DNA of 64,000 nucleotides from Mixophyes australis (taxonomy: Eukaryota > Chordata > Amphibia > Anura > Limnodynastidae): NCBI GenBank assembly GCA_036250195.1, contig JAVHZZ010000003.1, positions 91,122,918 to 91,186,917 on the forward strand, in the 5' to 3' direction. Within the stretch, counting starts at the first letter, position 1. Each line of letters begins with the position of its first letter. Under the pieces are notes generated by a model that was not told the origin of the DNA, ran no database searches, and saw nothing but the letters and a program-made list of their open reading frames with translations. The position numbers were made by a program, and so were the translations under genes. Shown piece after piece: positions 53,036-64,000 of this stretch.

Positions 53036-55273
53036 ACCCCTTAAAAACGCATCTTGTTTTTGCACATGGGTGCAGTAGGAGGTGTTTTCCTGCACCTAGT
53101 CCGCATTTATAAAGGAATGTTCCCATTTGTCCAGTTTGTCCCATGAGAAGAAACAAAAATTTGGCATCTCCTCAGTTACTGACATCTTGACGTACTAAGC
53201 CATGCACTTCCTGTACAAACAGGTGTAAAAATACAAAATAGGTGCATGATGTAAGAAAATGTGATACGTACTCCGAGTCCAAGCCCGACTTTTTTTTGCT
53301 ACTTCGGAAATTACTTTTTACAGTATTTATTTGATGAACTGGAGAAATAATGGAACTTTTTTCAACTAGGTTAATTGCTTTTTCTGTTTTTCCTAAATAT
53401 AGATTAAAAAAAACAATAATTGTGCTTTATGTTCAAATTGTTCTAGTCTTCTAATGCAAGTTTTTTTTGTTCTGAGTATGTAATTTTACAGTCAGTACAG
53501 AGGGAAAATTGAATTGGGTCGAGGTGCCCCTACTGTTTATGGGATAAGTAATTCAAAACAAATTCTGACTGTGATGCAGTCTTGATAAGACATGACACAA
53601 CTAGATGTTAAACACTTTTACCAGTAAGTTTAGTAACAGAGCACCCAGCCATAGATGACTAAGGCTAAGTGCTACCACCATCCTTCAAGACAAATATCTT
53701 AAAGGATAGTGCTACGCACAAAGTACCTGGCTCTGGGGGGAAGGATTCACTTACTAGCGAGGTCCCCTGACCGTCAACTGATGAGACTCTGCGGGATGTT
53801 AGGCCACTAAAACATTGCTGGTTTTTGCTCACACTTCTTAGTGGTGAAAACAAAACCAGAGATACTTTACTTACCATAATGACTGGGAGTGCACGCAGGC
53901 GTACCGCAAGAAGCTCCGATGGGACTTTGCATTTAATTAAATTTCCCCCAAGATATGGGAACAATTTTTTTAACATTTTTAGAATGTTACAATATTACCA
54001 GGAATAACTACATTCTTTCTCAGGCTATATAAGCAAACTTCTTTTGGTATCACAGTGCAGTCAAATATTAATTGAATGTGTGCCTTCAAAGTATCCTATG
54101 GTAAGCCAATTTAAATACTGCTATATATATATATCCATTATACCCCTTGATAAAGTTAGGTGGGGGTGGAAAATAACTGCAGCTACTTTGTGATAATGTC
54201 TTAAACACAGCATAATCAGGTGTCTTCCTTCAGTCAACACTGCAAGGAAAACTACTAAACTATTTAATTAGGTGTGAAATGCCAGAGACAGTGTGGGATA
54301 AGACAGAGGTAATTTATGAATGTAATTTAGTATATGATAGACTGAAATTAGAGGATAATTCCTTATCCAGGATTCCAGATAACAGAGTGTCCATATGTGT
54401 GAATCTTGTGTGTGTATGTTAACGAATGAGTGTGATAGTGAGTGAATGAATGGGTGTACTGATATTTTAGCATCGATTTTCCTAATAAAAAAGACCTGTT
54501 CTAAGAATGAGCTGCCCTTTGCAGATACTGTATCACGTAGCATTTATAATTGCACGCCTTACACTTCTTTCAAAGGCTTATTATATAAAAAGCTAGTGCA
54601 ACCTGGACAATTCTAAGCAATTTCATTCATGTACAAAATTGCATTTTGCAGAGAATTTATGTAATATTTTACAAGCACCTGACTAAATTTAATGAGCAGT
54701 CTAGAGGAAGAAACATACCAAAAATAATATGTAATTTTGTCAGGATTTCTCATTTCAAGATGTATTCTATCACATTTCAGAGTTGAGAATAATATACTCA
54801 AATGATATCAACCATGAAAGTTTAAAAAGTCATTTAGAGCCTATTGCAAATTTCCTTCACATACAGGATTATTTTAGACTATACCAGGATGATAATATTC
54901 CTACTGGGTTACAAATACCTTAAAATCACACCTGCAAAAAACCACCCTAATCTTACTAATACTGATTTTGTCATTTTAATCCTTTCTGCATATGAGAGTC
55001 TGCAATGCATGACAATGAAAACTATTTCATGCTGCACAGCCCCCTCTTACAGAGAACAGGCTTAGGCACCAAGGCTACCTTATTATGTCTAAATATTTCA
55101 GAATTTAATCTCTCTGTGACAAATCAATAAAATACGTCAACTGAAACATATCCAAGTACCAAATAAACTACTCGCAAACACTACATGTTGATAAGGCTGA
55201 TAAGGTTGATCTATAGTCAATGGAAATACTTGTTTTTTAACAGGACCACAAAAATATATTTCATGCACTATAT
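53036..55273. other. non-genic stretch
   Basis: Short frames only, including about 100 codons on the minus strand at 53665-53976 without motifs. A small (TA)n run lies at 54121-54134. No repeat boundary recognised. Confidence 0.45.
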
Positions 55274-55603
55274 ATCATCATCATCTATTTATATAGCACC
55301 ACTAATTCCGCAGCGCTGTACAGAGAACTCACTCACATCAGTCCCTGCCCCATTGGAGCTAACAATCTATATTCTGTAACATACACTCACAGGTAGACAC
55401 AAACTAGGGTCAATTTAATAGGAGCCAATTAACCTTCTAGTATGTTTTTGGAATGTGGGAGGAAACCGGAGCACCTGGAGGAATCCCATGCAAACACAGG
55501 GAGAACATACAAACTCCACACAGATAAGGCCATGGTCAGAAATCAAACTCATAACCACTCTGCTGAGAGGCAGAAGTGCTAACCACTAAGCCACCGTGCT
55601 GCC
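55274..55603 (-). mobile_element. tRNA-derived SINE with L2/CR1-like tail
   Basis: Minus-strand head GGCAGCACGGTGGCTTAGTG, B-box-like GAGTTTGATTTC and tail CTGTACAGCGCTGCGGAATT with TATATAAATAGATGATGATG. Same family as the copies at 18.3, 40.8 and 60.2 kb; moderately diverged. Confidence 0.88.
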
Positions 55604-56854
55604 ATACTCAGTAATAGACTATATGCCAGTGAACACAAGTGTATGCAATTCATCATCGAACACGAGGAAACTTCCGACAGCCTTTGAAGGGCGGAACAGG
55701 CGAGGAGAGAAGGGGCGTAAGCATGTAGTCAATGTACAGAAAGGACATACCAAGGCCGAGCGCACACACATATGGCCAACTCAAGGTCTGAACATGTCTC
55801 AGGTACGTGCTTTTCAGCCGTCTGTCTGTACACAGTAAGTGCTGTATAGTCAGAGTGGACTTACACCTATATTCAACTTGACTTGTTTTTATTTAAAGAC
55901 ACTCTAAAAAAATGAGTATATTTGGTTAGCAAGCCATCACCCAATATGTAGAAAACTCAGTCTAATGCCTGGTAAATTTAAAAATTAACAGGCTCTATTG
56001 GAAGTTATTAGTAATTCATCATCCAACAGGTAGAACAATGGGTCTAATGCCCAGGAAATGTGAAGATCCAAAGACATCTTTTGGATGTTTTCGATGCCGC
56101 CAAAAAAATTTGGAGGTTGTCAATGCAGCTGATTGGACAGTTGATGTGACTTCTCCAGTCAGTTCCATCAACATCTTTTCTTTTCAGCCTCTGGTCAGCA
56201 GGTCTTGTTCTGAGTCATGGACATCCAACCTAGGTCCAATTTCACGACGCCTGTCCTGAGGGGAAAAATAGCTGTCATAGAACAAAGAGCATACTGCGAT
56301 AAGGAACTCAGTTCTACAATAGAGATTTGGCTATCATATCCTTTCCCTTCCTTATTCTTGTGTTACTCCTACATTAGTCTTGTCTGATATCCTTTGTTGT
56401 GTCTGTTTCCTCTTTAGATTTTCATTTGCCTGGATGACTACCTTTTCTTATTACGACCTTTTGCTTTATGCTTATTTGCTTTGGATTCCTGATCAGGCTA
56501 AATTTTTTCTTGTTGTGCCTCTTTTCCTTGGTTCCTATATCTGTCTTGCTATGGCCATGGGTCATAATCCCTCTCTACCAATCTACCCATACTATCCATT
56601 TATTCAAGTTCCTGACCTAGGATTCCATTCTTTCTCAGTTTTTGATCAGCGATCCCCTGCAGATCACTATAGATTCTTTCATTTTATATTTATTAAATAA
56701 ACAGATGCTGATGGCATAGCTCTGCTATTAATGTTATTTATTTACTTTAAAGCATTGCCAGAGTGATCGTTTTAAATGCAGGAGATTTAAGAGGTGTATT
56801 CCATATGCCGTATGTGCTATGATAAGGAACCCTATGATGTTATGTCATACTTTG
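55604..56854. other. non-genic stretch
   Basis: Contains frames of about 100 codons at most (56380-56700) with hydrophobic but motif-free translations. No exon evidence. The last eight bases are the target duplication of the hAT that follows. Confidence 0.4.
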
Positions 56855-58189
56855 TAGGGATGTGCACCGGCGACTTTTGAGGTCTCGTGTTTTGGATCCG
56901 GATTTTCATTATTTTTGGGGTTCGGATTTGTCTCGCAAAACACTTGACGAAAGGTCTCGGTTCGGATTTAAGGATTTGGATACGGATTTTTTTTGAAAAA
57001 AACATAAAAAGTTTAAAAATCAAGTTTTTGGGCTTATTTTCACTCCTACGCTATTATTAACCTCAATAACATTCAATAACAAGCATTTCCACTAATTTAC
57101 AGTGTATTCTGAACACCTCACAATATAGTTATTAGTCCAAAACGTTGCAACGAGGTATCTTTCTGGACTGCGTAGAGGATATATATATAATAAGAAAACC
57201 ATCAACTTGTATGATTCGCACCAATAAATGTACCTGGACTGCGTAGAGGAGTGGGTCACCACAATATATATTAAAAACCCTGAACTTGTATGATTCGCAC
57301 CAATAAATGTACCTGGACTGCGTAGAGGAGTGGGTCACCACAATATATATAATAAGAAAACCATCAACTTGTATGATTCGCAGCAATAAATGTACCTGGA
57401 CTGCCTAGAGGAGTGGGTCACCACAATATATATAATAAGAAAACCATCAACTTGTATGATTCGCACCAATAAATGTACCTGGACTGCGTAGAGGAGTGGG
57501 TCACCACAATATATATTAAAAACCCTGAACTTGTATGATTCGCACAGGACACAGCACCACTGGACTGATACTGCAGAATGTGTGAACTTTGTAATATTGC
57601 AGTACCACTGGACTTTTACTGCTGAATGTGTGAACTTGGTAATATTGCAGTACCAATGGGCTTATACTGCAGGATTGGTTGTGCAAATTTTGTGGTAATT
57701 AAAAAAAAAATTAATTGTTTTTTGGTATTTTTTTAAATAACTTTTTTTTACTTTTTTTAAACACAGGGGAATATTGGGGAAATAACTATGCCCTTAGAGA
57801 AGCACAGAGCACAGGACACAGCACCACTGGACTGAACAGGACACAGCACAGGACCCAGCAGCACCACTGACCTCAGAAGGACAGAGCACAGGACACAGCA
57901 CCACTGGACTGAGCACAGCACAGCACTGAACAGCACGAGATATAGCAGGACAGAGGACCACCTAACACACCCTCCCTCTACCCTGATCAATGCCCGAGTG
58001 AAGATGGCGGCGACTAGCGGGGAATTTATAGGATCCGAGTATCGCGAGATCCGACAACGGGATTATGAGTCAGAGCCTCAGTTTCAGATTTGAATTTGGC
58101 GCCAATACCCGGATCTGTCTCGGATCCGACTCGGATCGGCAACGTTCGGGTGGGCTCGGATTTCATAAATCCGAGTGCGCTCATCTCTA
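56855..58189. mobile_element. non-autonomous hAT transposon, 1335 bp
   Basis: Ends TAGGGATGTGCACCG and GTGCGCTCATCTCTA are imperfect inverted repeats with the TAGRG start typical of hAT elements. An exact 8-bp duplication ATACTTTG flanks it (56847-56854 and 58190-58197), the hAT hallmark. Near both ends lie CGGATTT-rich blocks in inverted order. The interior has a tandem array and CACAGCACCACTGGACTG repeats but no transposase, so it depends on an autonomous relative. Confidence 0.9.
57153..57545 (+). repeat. 79-83-bp tandem array inside the hAT element
   Basis: Five units, each with CTGGACTGCGTAGAGG, GTGGGTCACCACAATATATA, ACTTGTATGATTCGCA and CCAATAAATGTAC. Starts lie near 57153, 57233, 57312, 57395 and 57478. 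Two variants alternate partly: AATAAGAAAACCATCAA and TTAAAAACCCTGAA. Confidence 0.9.
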
Positions 58190-58197
58190 ATACTTTG

Positions 58198-60035
58198 TAC
58201 CACCGTGATCCTATATACTGCTCTGTAATGTCTTGTTCTTCTCTCGACTTTTCTGCAGAACCATGCAGATATATAGATGTACCCTCTGACACTTCCCAGT
58301 ACTGTCGTTACAGGAATGATCTTACATTTTGTGAAAGAAAGTAATAAATGTTTGTGTTCATGTATTAAAAGCAAATTATATTCAGAAAATGTTCTGTAAT
58401 GGTATAAATAGAACTTGAGAAAAGCCTAGTTCAGGGTTACAAACACAGGAGAGCAGATAAACTAAATCCAATATGACAAGAACAATTATTCTAGTTACTG
58501 TTATTATTATTATTATTATTATATTTTATTAATAAAGCACTTCTATGCAAAGCATTGCTGTATATTGAGAGGATCATGATGTAAACAACTTCACATACAA
58601 CGACATGATACAGCAGGTACAGGTGGCCCTGCCCAACGGAATTATACTATAAGAGTACATACTAGGTCTGCGCACACATGTGAGAAGGCAGACTCACTTC
58701 TAGGTGCTCTAGCAGATGTCTGTGCAAGAACTCTGGTACAATTTTCCATTTTAAAAGCCACCCTCCATCTCTAAGGCTATCAATAATAGCGTCTTTGTTG
58801 GATCTTCACTGCTTGTGGAAAGCTGAGCAGTGCGGAGGGGGATAGTCAAAGGTCTTGGCTATATGTAAGTACCAGGATCGTGCTAAATAGAGCAAATACT
58901 GGAGGTCCCAGAAAGGTGCCCCCACCAAAGTACTATTACTGGGAAGGGATTTAGAGGGAAACCCTTGTAACTAGACAGTATATTGCATTAGTTGGACACA
59001 GATTATTACCACTAATCTTTAGATTAGATGTGTTACTTCCAAACAGGCACAGCGTCAGTGTCATATTCTGACACTTGTCGTTACATCCATCTATCATCTT
59101 TCTATCTATCACAGGTTTCTAAGCATAACATAGGTGCAGCACTTTGAAAGCATCAAGAATAGGTAGGTCCCTTACAAATGCAATTCTAAACTGTTCTAAG
59201 AAATGCCAACTATAAACTTATGATATTAAAATAACATCTGCAGTGTATCAATAGTCTTTACTCTGACTTACTCTGACTTGTTTGGACAGGAAACATCAAC
59301 ACCACAATACCTTATCCTCCAGGAAGAATCTCTGTTTCTCAGGTGCATATACCATAGACTCGTTCACACTTGAATTGCAAATACAAAGGTTATGTGAGTT
59401 CAGTGTGCAGTTATAGTCCACATCAACAACCAAGCTGTCCATAGTTATCACTACTAAAGCATGTAGCACAGAGTCTGTTCCCTCTTGTCCATAAGACAAA
59501 AGACCATTCCATTCTTGTAAGTGTGAACTGACAGCATCTTTTACCCTTCGCTTTACTAAAATAATGCAATAATGCTGGTTTTAGCCAAATTAGTGCAATT
59601 GTATTAATGTACAAAGTTCAGGACTATATAGTATTTGGAATTACTTTAATATTTGGGTTAACAGTTCATTGTTTCAAAACAAGCTTTTAAGAGATTCTCT
59701 CTCTTCCTCAGATCAGGCAGTTAGAAAGCTTGTCTTGAAAAATGAGCTATTTTCGAGAAGAAAAAAATCTCGGCGAAGCTTGGCTGAGAGAAGAATCAAT
59801 GATCCTTTGGGCTGCCCAGCTCACAATGCATTGATCGCTGAGGGGAGGACTGTAAACGTTTGGTCTGGGGGCACTGCTAGCAGTGCATTGTACACGGTTT
59901 TGCACAGTCACTTAAATACATGGAAAATTGTTATATCAAAGAGTTATGATCAGACACAACACAGCCCCTTCTGATTAGTATTCTATCTGCCCATACTAGT
60001 GACCTCTACACAATGTATTTCTGATGTACAATTTA
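58198..60035. other. non-genic stretch with (ATT)n microsatellite
   Basis: An (ATT)n run lies at about 58499-58532. Short frames have no motif. Nothing else supportable. Confidence 0.5.
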
Positions 60036-60120
60036 CAAGAGATGTGCGCTGTTTTGGTTTTGGATGTCGTTTTGATTGGGTTTGTGAAAGGTCTTCCAAA
60101 ACTCACGAAAAGTTTTATTT
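60036..60120 (+). mobile_element. hAT-like terminal fragment
   Basis: AGAGATGTGCGCTGTTTTGG followed by TTGGATGTCG-TTTGATTGGGTTTGTGAAAGGTCT resembles the left end of the hAT at 56855. The right end is not found. Confidence 0.45.
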
Positions 60121-60184
60121 TTTTATGTGTATTTAATTAAGAATTGTGAGAAAAGGTAAAATAATGTAATGCACCAATATATTT

Positions 60185-60317
60185 ATCATCATCATCACCA
60201 TTCATTTATATAGAGCCACTGATTCCGCAGCGCTGTACAGAGAACTCATTCACATCAGTCGGTGCCCCATTGGAGCTTACAGTCTAAATTCCCTAACATA
60301 CACACACACACACACAC

Positions 60318-60354
<37 letters not shown>

Positions 60355-60554
60355 AGGGTCAATTTTTTAGCAGACAATTAACCTACCAGTATGTTTTTCG
60401 GCGTGTGGGAGGAAACCAGAGCACCTGGAGGAAACCCACGCAAACACACGCAGAACATACAAACTTCACACAGATAAGGCCATGGTTGGGAATTGAACTC
60501 ATGACCCCAGCACTGTGAGGCAGAAGTGCTAACCACTTAGCCACCGTGCTGCCC
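60185..60554 (-). mobile_element. tRNA-derived SINE with CA/GA microsatellite
   Basis: Minus-strand head GGGCAGCACGGTGGCTAAGT and tail CTGTACAGCGCTGCGGAATC ending in TGATGATGATGA. The body contains a (CA)n-(GA)n run at about 60299-60351, an expansion of the short CT/GT run seen in the other copies. Confidence 0.9.
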
Positions 60555-60656
60555 TATAGCATTAACATTCTTTTCCAGTCATTTCAGCTATTTTCTAATG
60601 ATCTCTTAACAACTGTCCCAATTGTCATCAATTTTGGCCAAAGTCTGCAGCAATAG

Positions 60657-60815
60657 AGGCAGGCTGGGATGGTGGGCAGGACGGTCTCAAAGTCTCATAG
60701 GTTACCTGGGGATGGGTCACTAAGCCACCTGCATTTTCTTCTCTTTAAAATTTTCCTAATAAGCTCTGAGTCGATTCTTGTCCCCTGGGCTAAAATTTGC
60801 CTACCCTTCCCTGGT
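60657..60815 (+). repeat. dispersed repeat alpha, copy 2
   Basis: Same orientation as 15336-15500 and the same ordered blocks, ending CCCCTGGGCTAAAATTTGCC. Followed within 50 bp by a solo LTR. Confidence 0.75.
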
Positions 60816-60864
60816 CTGCAGCGAGCTGTCTTAGTGAAGGATTTTGTAATTTTGCCATTGTTGC

Positions 60865-61579
60865 TGTCACGAACCACGGCGGCCGTGGGCACCGCCGTGA
60901 CTCAGTTCCTGTTTCTTCTGACGTCCCGGCTGTCGCTATGGCAACCGGGACGTCACTTCCGGAAATCCGGCCCGACCGTTGCCAGGGCAACGGCCGGACG
61001 CCGAGAACTTTACCCAGGCGCTCTGGGCGCAATAAACAGCTGGGCACATGCGCAGTCTAGCGCAACCTATAGGAATTAATCAGGCAGGGGCTGTGACTTG
61101 TTTCAGAGCTAGGCTCTGATTGGCTAGCAGGGGTATTTAGGGCAGTGAGGACTGAGCCTCACTGCCGGTTATAGCGTTCTGTCCTCAGTTCTGCTACCTG
61201 CTTGTGCTCCCTGTTTGGTTACCATTACCGTTGATTGACTACCCGTGTTTGACCTCTGCTTGTTCCTGGACCTTTAAACCCTCGCTTCTGACCCTGACCA
61301 TTTGCCTGAACTCCGGATTTTGCTCCTTTCGCTTGTGCACCTGACCTTTCGCCTGTCCCTGGATTTCGTACCTGTGCTAGTGTCCTTTTGACCTTGGATC
61401 TCTTCCTCACTTTGGCCTGCCAATCACTCACTCCTGGGTTCTCCTTTAAGTCAGTACACGTTACTCGACCCTCGGTCGGCCCGCAGCCAAGTCTGTCCCC
61501 ACCACTAGGGGCTCCAGCGAATACCGGGCCTTCAGAGTAGTCCCCGAGTTTCACTGTACTGGCTTGGGAGTTCCTAACA
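60865..61579 (+). repeat. solo LTR related to chromovirus A
   Basis: 715 bp starting TGTCACGAACCACGG and ending GGGAGTTCCTAACA, flanked by GTTGC (60860-60864 and 61580-61584). The order of elements matches the A LTR: GACGTCACTTCCGG (60949), the X-box-like palindrome GTTGCCAGGGCAAC (60978-60991), a CTCTGATTGGCT box, TATTTAGG near 61132, and the 3' block CCAAGTCTGTCCCCACCACT with AGGGGCTCCAG. No coding sequence remains. Confidence 0.92.
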
Positions 61580-61604
61580 GTTGCATTTGTTTTCTCCCAG
61601 TCAA

Positions 61605-62450
61605 TTCCAAAACTAATTAATCAGTCTATACGGTTCTCTAAATCCATCACTTAGTGTAAATCGTCCGTCATCATATCTCAATCTGTACATGTATTCTTTG
61701 CCAGGGCCTGAAATCTGTCCTCTTAATTTCTCAGAATGTGGACTTTCAATTGCATTATCAAGACATGTTTTAGGCAATCAAATTTGCATTAATGTGAGTA
61801 TTATACATACATGTGTGGGAAGGGCAGCTATTTACCTATCTGAACTGTCTGTTTTCCATATTTCTTACACATTTACTAATAGAACATATAAATATATTAT
61901 TTATATACATTTTATATTTGTATATATGGGTCTTGGTGACCACCTCCGCTGCAAGTCTTGGGTAACCCCTTTACCTTGGGGTTGCACGAAGCTTCCCCCG
62001 AGGTAATGATTTTTCAGCCCTCCCTCCCGATAAATATATACGAGTCCCCTGGTTTGATTCAGAAGTGCAGCACAGAGCATATCAGTAAAACAAGAAATGA
62101 AAGCCCTGCTTTTGGCTACCGATGAATGCTCTGGCCTTAAAAAAATGTATTGTGTGCTTAGTCTTTGAATTTGTTTAGTTTTGGTGCAGGCCACCTTTGT
62201 ATCTCAGCATCATCACTTATTTATATAGCGGCAAGGTAAGGAAAGCCCTGCTCTTGGTTACCGTTGAATGCTTGGGACATTGAAAAATGTATTGTGTGCG
62301 TAGTCAAAGAACCTCCGTCTCTCAGCATCATCATTTATTAACATAGCGACAACAAATTACGTAGCTCTTTACAATTGTTTATCTATTTGTCTAAATGTCT
62401 ACTGCTGCCTCTGTCCATCTAATGGACACATGTCTCACATTGTGGGCCAT
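61605..62450 (-). repeat. composite dispersed repeat, copy 2
   Basis: Reverse-complement copy of 15800-16735 with the same block order. It lacks the U2-like segment and contains a local duplication: about 62095-62230 and 62236-62350 both carry GAAAGCCCTGCT-TTGG, AATGTATTGTGTGC and CTCAGCATCATCA. An L2/CR1-like tail (on the minus strand, GCTACGTAATTTGTTGTCGC) lies at 62340-62380. Confidence 0.68.
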
Positions 62451-62487
62451 TTGAGGCGGTCACATCGCAGCAACAGCCAAATCCCCG

Positions 62488-64000
62488 TGTCACTCACCGG
62501 ACTGTGAGTGCCATTTCTCCTGTGTTCAGGAACCGTGGCCGTCCGCCATCCTGAGGGTCTGCGCATGTGCAGCCCTTATGAAACCTTCAGTACCTGTTGC
62601 TTTTAATTGATTGGATGATCAGGCAACCCTCCCTATTTAAACCACCTGTGATCATTACCTGGTTGCCTGATCTTGGAGTCTCATTCCCCATGAGCCTCTG
62701 AAGGTGTTCCTGTGTTTCCTCATGTATTCATCTCCAGCTGATTCCTGTCTACTACGTTTGTGGTTTCCAGACCACTTCAACTCTCCTGTGTTCATCGTGC
62801 CTGCACTCAGCTGATTCCTATCTGCTACTGCTGCCGGATTCCAGTCCGCCTCAACTCTCCTGTGTTCATCGTGTCTGCACTCAGCTGATTCCTATCTGCT
62901 ACTACTGCCGGATTCCTGTCCACCTCAACGCTCCTGTGTTCAGCGTGTCTGCTCTCCGCTGCCTCCGTTACTTCTGCCGGATTCCAGACCACCTCTACTC
63001 TCCCGTGTTCAGCGTGCCTTCCCTCCGCTGCCTCCGCTACTACTCCCGGATACCAGACAGCCTCAACTCTCCCGTGTTCATCATGTTTCCAGTTTTACTT
63101 ACTACTGCTTCCTGAGTATTGCTCCGTTGATTACCGGTTACCTTCCGTGCGCTGCACCAACCTGATTACCGCTTCCATCCTCCAGTGGTCTCTCCTCCTG
63201 CCGGCGTTCAGCCGTTCAGGTATCCCTGCACGTCTCCTTGACAGCCTGCTCTCCTGAACCGCGGTATGCATACTTTCCATTGACTTTGCTATTGTATTGC
63301 ATATCCGTCTGGACTGTGTTGTGTTCATCTCCGCAGTCTTCCTTCTACTGAAGCTATAGTTACTATTGACTTTGTTTCCTATTACCTGGATCTCTATAGT
63401 GACTTTGTATACTTCAAAGCAGCGCTTGTCAGTTATTATTGCATTGTGGTTATCATCGTGGGATCAAGTTCCGTGTGCCCCGTGTATCCTCTGCATTCCA
63501 TTCATCTCCTCGTGTCCCTCCTCATATATATATATATAGCAGTGGTACAACTTGCTGCACGCAGACCACTGACTCCTGTTTCCCATTGACACCAGTTTCA
63601 AGTATCCTCTCACATAAGCAGTGGTACAACTTGCTGTACGCAGACCACTGACTTCCCCGTTACCTACTTGCACCTGGAATCCATTCCTTCACTATAGACA
63701 GTGGTACAACTTGCTATACGCAGACCACTGACTTCCACTACCTCCTCTCTACTCCTGGACATTCCTCCTCACTATAGCAGTGGTACAACTTGCTGTACGC
63801 AGACCACTGACTCTCCTCACGTTTACTTGTCCATCTGGTTCCTCGTGTACATATCTCTAGTCATTACCAGTTGCTGCTAGTCATAGACTTTCCCTGAGCA
63901 TTCTCTCACCATCTGCTGATTCTCCTGTTCCGTTGTCACCCTGCTACCAGAGGACCATAGTACCAGCTATATTACTCTGGTAAGAACATCATCTGGTGAT
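62488..64000 (+). repeat. LTR of the chromovirus B family, cut by window end
   Basis: Starts TGTCACTCACCGGACTGTGA, as do the B LTRs in element orientation. A TATA-like CTATTTAAAC lies near 62633. Repeated CTCAACTCTCCTGTGTTCAT units of about 80 bp lie at 62770-63100. The palindromic-core array follows, and the last bases (CTCTGGTAAGAACATCATCT) match sequence about 35-60 bp before the end of the B LTR. Only a few dozen bases are missing. Whether it is a solo LTR or a 5' LTR cannot be told. Confidence 0.88.
63536..63812 (+). repeat. array of four palindromic cores in the LTR
   Basis: Four units have CAGTGGTACAACTTGCTGTA then CGCAGACCACTG, near 63539, 63619, 63699 and 63777, about 80 bp apart. 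The linkers between them vary strongly while the cores barely do. Same core as in both LTRs of element B. Confidence 0.88.

Noticed and set aside
53665..53976. 103-codon minus-strand frame
   Set aside because: No domain, and located in repeat-like intergenic DNA with no support for expression.
56380..56700. 106-codon hydrophobic frame
   Set aside because: Looks membrane-like but has AT-rich random composition, no signal peptide pattern, no splice context and no recognised family.

Overview
This window reads as a repeat-dense, gene-poor piece of a vertebrate nuclear genome. The repeat set suggests an anuran amphibian: tRNA-headed SINEs with L2/CR1-like TGATGA tails, two Tc1 families, Penelope-like and L1 fragments, hAT elements and foldback MITEs, and chromodomain-bearing Ty3/Gypsy retrotransposons. 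The organism is inferred from repeat type only. I found no host protein-coding exon, rRNA, tRNA or CRISPR array. Every coding region I can support belongs to a transposable element, and nearly all are broken.

Regions 1-27 kb. AT-rich intergenic DNA (1-4738) is followed by a Penelope-like reverse transcriptase remnant carrying a truncated Tc1. A 28-bp x 32 minisatellite (7077-7971) and a 30-bp satellite with 60-bp higher-order structure (8765-9572) come next. Three foldback MITEs lie between 12.6 and 13.9 kb; one has 72-bp perfect arms and another holds four perfect hairpins. A second Tc1 element (14893-18213) is split by about 2.3 kb of other repeats, including a segment resembling the 5' end of U2 snRNA. 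SINE, foldback, Tc1-like and paired 334-bp MITE copies follow.

Regions 27.7-40 kb. An old plus-strand Ty3/Gypsy chromovirus (A, 27697-39954, target duplication GTTGT) was split inside its protease by a minus-strand chromovirus (B, 29329-36361, duplication TTGCC). The LTRs of B contain expanded tandem repeats, and one LTR carries a further 218-bp insertion.

Regions 40-45 kb. An L1-type LINE relic is interrupted in turn by a SINE, a solo LTR (duplication TATTG) and a 312-bp dispersed repeat. Two hammerhead-like motifs, probably from Penelope-like elements, lie on either side of 43-44 kb.

Regions 45-51 kb. A young minus-strand chromovirus (C, 45354-50890, duplication CATAT) has 655-bp LTRs that differ at one position by eye. 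It keeps intact gag and RT-RNase H-integrase frames, a classic -1 frameshift signal at gag/pro, and a 13-nt leader with no tRNA-type primer site. Its LTRs carry palindromic RFX X-box-like sites, which are also found in the LTRs of A and in the solo LTR at 60.9 kb.

Regions 51-64 kb. This part holds a second copy of the 312-bp repeat, two SINEs, a complete 1335-bp non-autonomous hAT (duplication ATACTTTG), a solo LTR (duplication GTTGC), a second copy of the composite repeat seen at 16 kb, and a B-family LTR cut by the window edge. In each Gypsy element gag would build the particle, protease would mature it, RT-RNase H would copy the RNA, and the integrase with its chromodomain would insert the DNA and guide it to marked chromatin.
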